A stretch of 64,000 nucleotides of DNA, taken from Thermoanaerobacterales bacterium 50_218. GTDB taxonomy: Bacteria; Bacillota; DSM-12270; Thermacetogeniales; Thermacetogeniaceae. The translations under genes were made by a program, and so were the position numbers. Shown one piece after another: positions 63,522 through 64,000 of the stretch (position 1 is the stretch's first letter; each line of letters starts with the position of its first letter). The DNA is taken from positions 48,336 to 112,335 of the forward strand of contig LGFL01000001.1 in NCBI GenBank assembly GCA_001508855.1, written 5' to 3'. The notes under the pieces are model-generated. The model saw only the letters and a program-made list of their open reading frames with translations, ran no database searches and was not told where the DNA came from.

Positions 63522-63695
63522 ATGAAAGCGGGTGTGCCGCTGTGGGACCTGACGTTTCAGGACGTGGTGGTCAGCGTGACGTCGGGGACGTACCTGTACT
63601 CTCCGATGCTAAAACAGATCGTGGGCAAGCCTTACGTCTGCTCGGACTGCTGCCGGCGGGTGATTCAGAGCGAGGGGATAGTGGTGTGGGTTTAG
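63522..63695 (+). CDS. Possible small protein with CxxCC motif
   Basis: 57 codons from ATG 63522 to TAG 63693-63695. The sequence begins MKAGVPLWDLTFQDVVVS and contains KPYVCSDCCRRVIQSEG. The ribosome site is poor (TAGGGG directly before ATG). GC-rich codon use unlike upstream genes. It could be a phage or mobile-element gene fragment, or chance. Confidence 0.3.
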   Translation: MKAGVPLWDLTFQDVVVSVTSGTYLYSPMLKQIVGKPYVCSDCCRRVIQSEGIVVWV

Positions 63696-63789
63696 CCGGC
63701 TTTTATCCCCTCCTTTGAAGGTGAAGGGACTTCCCGGCGGGAAAGTTAAGGAAGCACTACAGTCGGGCGCACTGAGTCCCAACTTGGAA

Positions 63790-64000
63790 CTACCCGAGCG
63801 TGTCGAGGATCGACCCCGGTAGTCTCTCCAAAACTCTGACCTCCACTTTCGGAGGGACGGCAAGGTAGGTTTCAACATGACCCCAGGAAAACTCAACGTG
63901 AATGTCCCCCGGGGTCACCTGAAGCTGCAGTTCTCCAGGTTCGCCAAAAACCCTCAAAGGCACTACTTCTACCCTCACCTGTGGGGGGCGGATGGAACCA
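63790..64000 (-). CDS. Minus-strand gene, C-terminal part, unknown
   Basis: The frame is open from the right edge of the window to the TAG complement at 63790-63792, giving at least 69 residues (starting SIRPPQVRVEVVPLRV if the gene continues beyond the edge). An internal GTG at 63978 is an alternative start. The sequence is beta-rich with alternating hydrophobic residues (LQLQVTPGDIHVEFSW, VEVRVLERLPG). No family is recognised; it slightly resembles small DUF6470-type proteins, which is a guess. Confidence 0.4.
   Translation of the reverse strand, partial: GSIRPPQVRVEVVPLRVFGEPGELQLQVTPGDIHVEFSWGHVETYLAVPPKVEVRVLERLPGSILDTLG

Overview
The window reads as a chromosome segment of an anaerobic, spore-forming, probably thermophilic Firmicute (Clostridia) with a Wood-Ljungdahl pathway. 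It resembles an acetogen or a syntrophic acetate oxidiser of the Moorella / Thermacetogenium / Syntrophaceticus type. The reasons are a complete CODH/acetyl-CoA synthase gene set, the spore dipicolinate genes dpaAB, a T-box leader, sigma-A promoters close to consensus, Gram-positive Shine-Dalgarno sites, many TTG and GTG starts, and tRNA genes with encoded CCA. No species name is claimed.

Layout. 1-8.5 kb: the end of a D,D-carboxypeptidase, an M16 peptidase, a YmxH-like PRC-barrel protein, dapB, dpaA, dpaB, asd, dapA and ribonuclease J. This is the lysine/dipicolinate neighbourhood known from Bacillus subtilis, here with dapB present and dapG absent. 8.5-11 kb: tRNA-Leu(CAG) and a UbiB-family kinase-like gene. 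11-25 kb: the carbon core. cooC, acsA/cooS, acsB, acsC, a second cooC (acsF), acsD and acsE are followed by an HdrA-MvhD fusion, metV, metF and a second HdrA-like flavoprotein. Together they would take methyl groups from methylene-THF through methyl-THF and the corrinoid protein to acetyl-CoA, or run in reverse.

25-36 kb: a nuclease-like unknown, a T-box-controlled aminotransferase, DnaD and DnaI-type replication proteins, a spermidine synthase, a phenylacetate-CoA ligase with indolepyruvate:ferredoxin oxidoreductase (iorAB), hisC, a sirtuin and a small YlaI-like zinc protein. 36-42 kb: a winged-helix protein, a radical SAM protein and a three-gene unit of two 2-hydroxyacyl-CoA dehydratase-like subunits with their ATPase activator, plus a zinc-ribbon gene whose 5' end overlaps it on the other strand. 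42-52 kb: glnA, cysK, a chemoreceptor, a stress-type glycine-zipper protein, mobB, DUF1015, a PHP phosphatase, a YlbF-like protein and a GH15 glucoamylase-like enzyme. 52-55 kb: a polyamine operon of pyruvoyl arginine decarboxylase, a second spermidine-synthase-like enzyme and an agmatinase-like enzyme. 55.0-55.6 kb: six tRNA genes (Val, Asp, Phe, Gly, Cys, Leu).

55.6-63 kb: a queuosine-precursor transporter-like gene, an amidase, a geranylgeranyl-reductase-like flavoprotein that overlaps tail-to-tail with an L,D-transpeptidase, and a potassium-uptake operon with two RCK proteins, a previously unlisted 43-residue membrane peptide, TrkH and a membrane-anchored OB-fold-like protein. tRNA-Val(GAC) follows. 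The last 0.8 kb looks GC-richer, carries inverted and tandem repeats, and ends in a partial minus-strand gene. No CRISPR array, insertion sequence, rRNA or complete prophage was seen. The most novel-looking items are the split HdrA arrangement without HdrB/HdrC, the 43-residue peptide between trkA and trkH, the orphan dehydratase/activator unit, and the glycine-like T-box before an aminotransferase.
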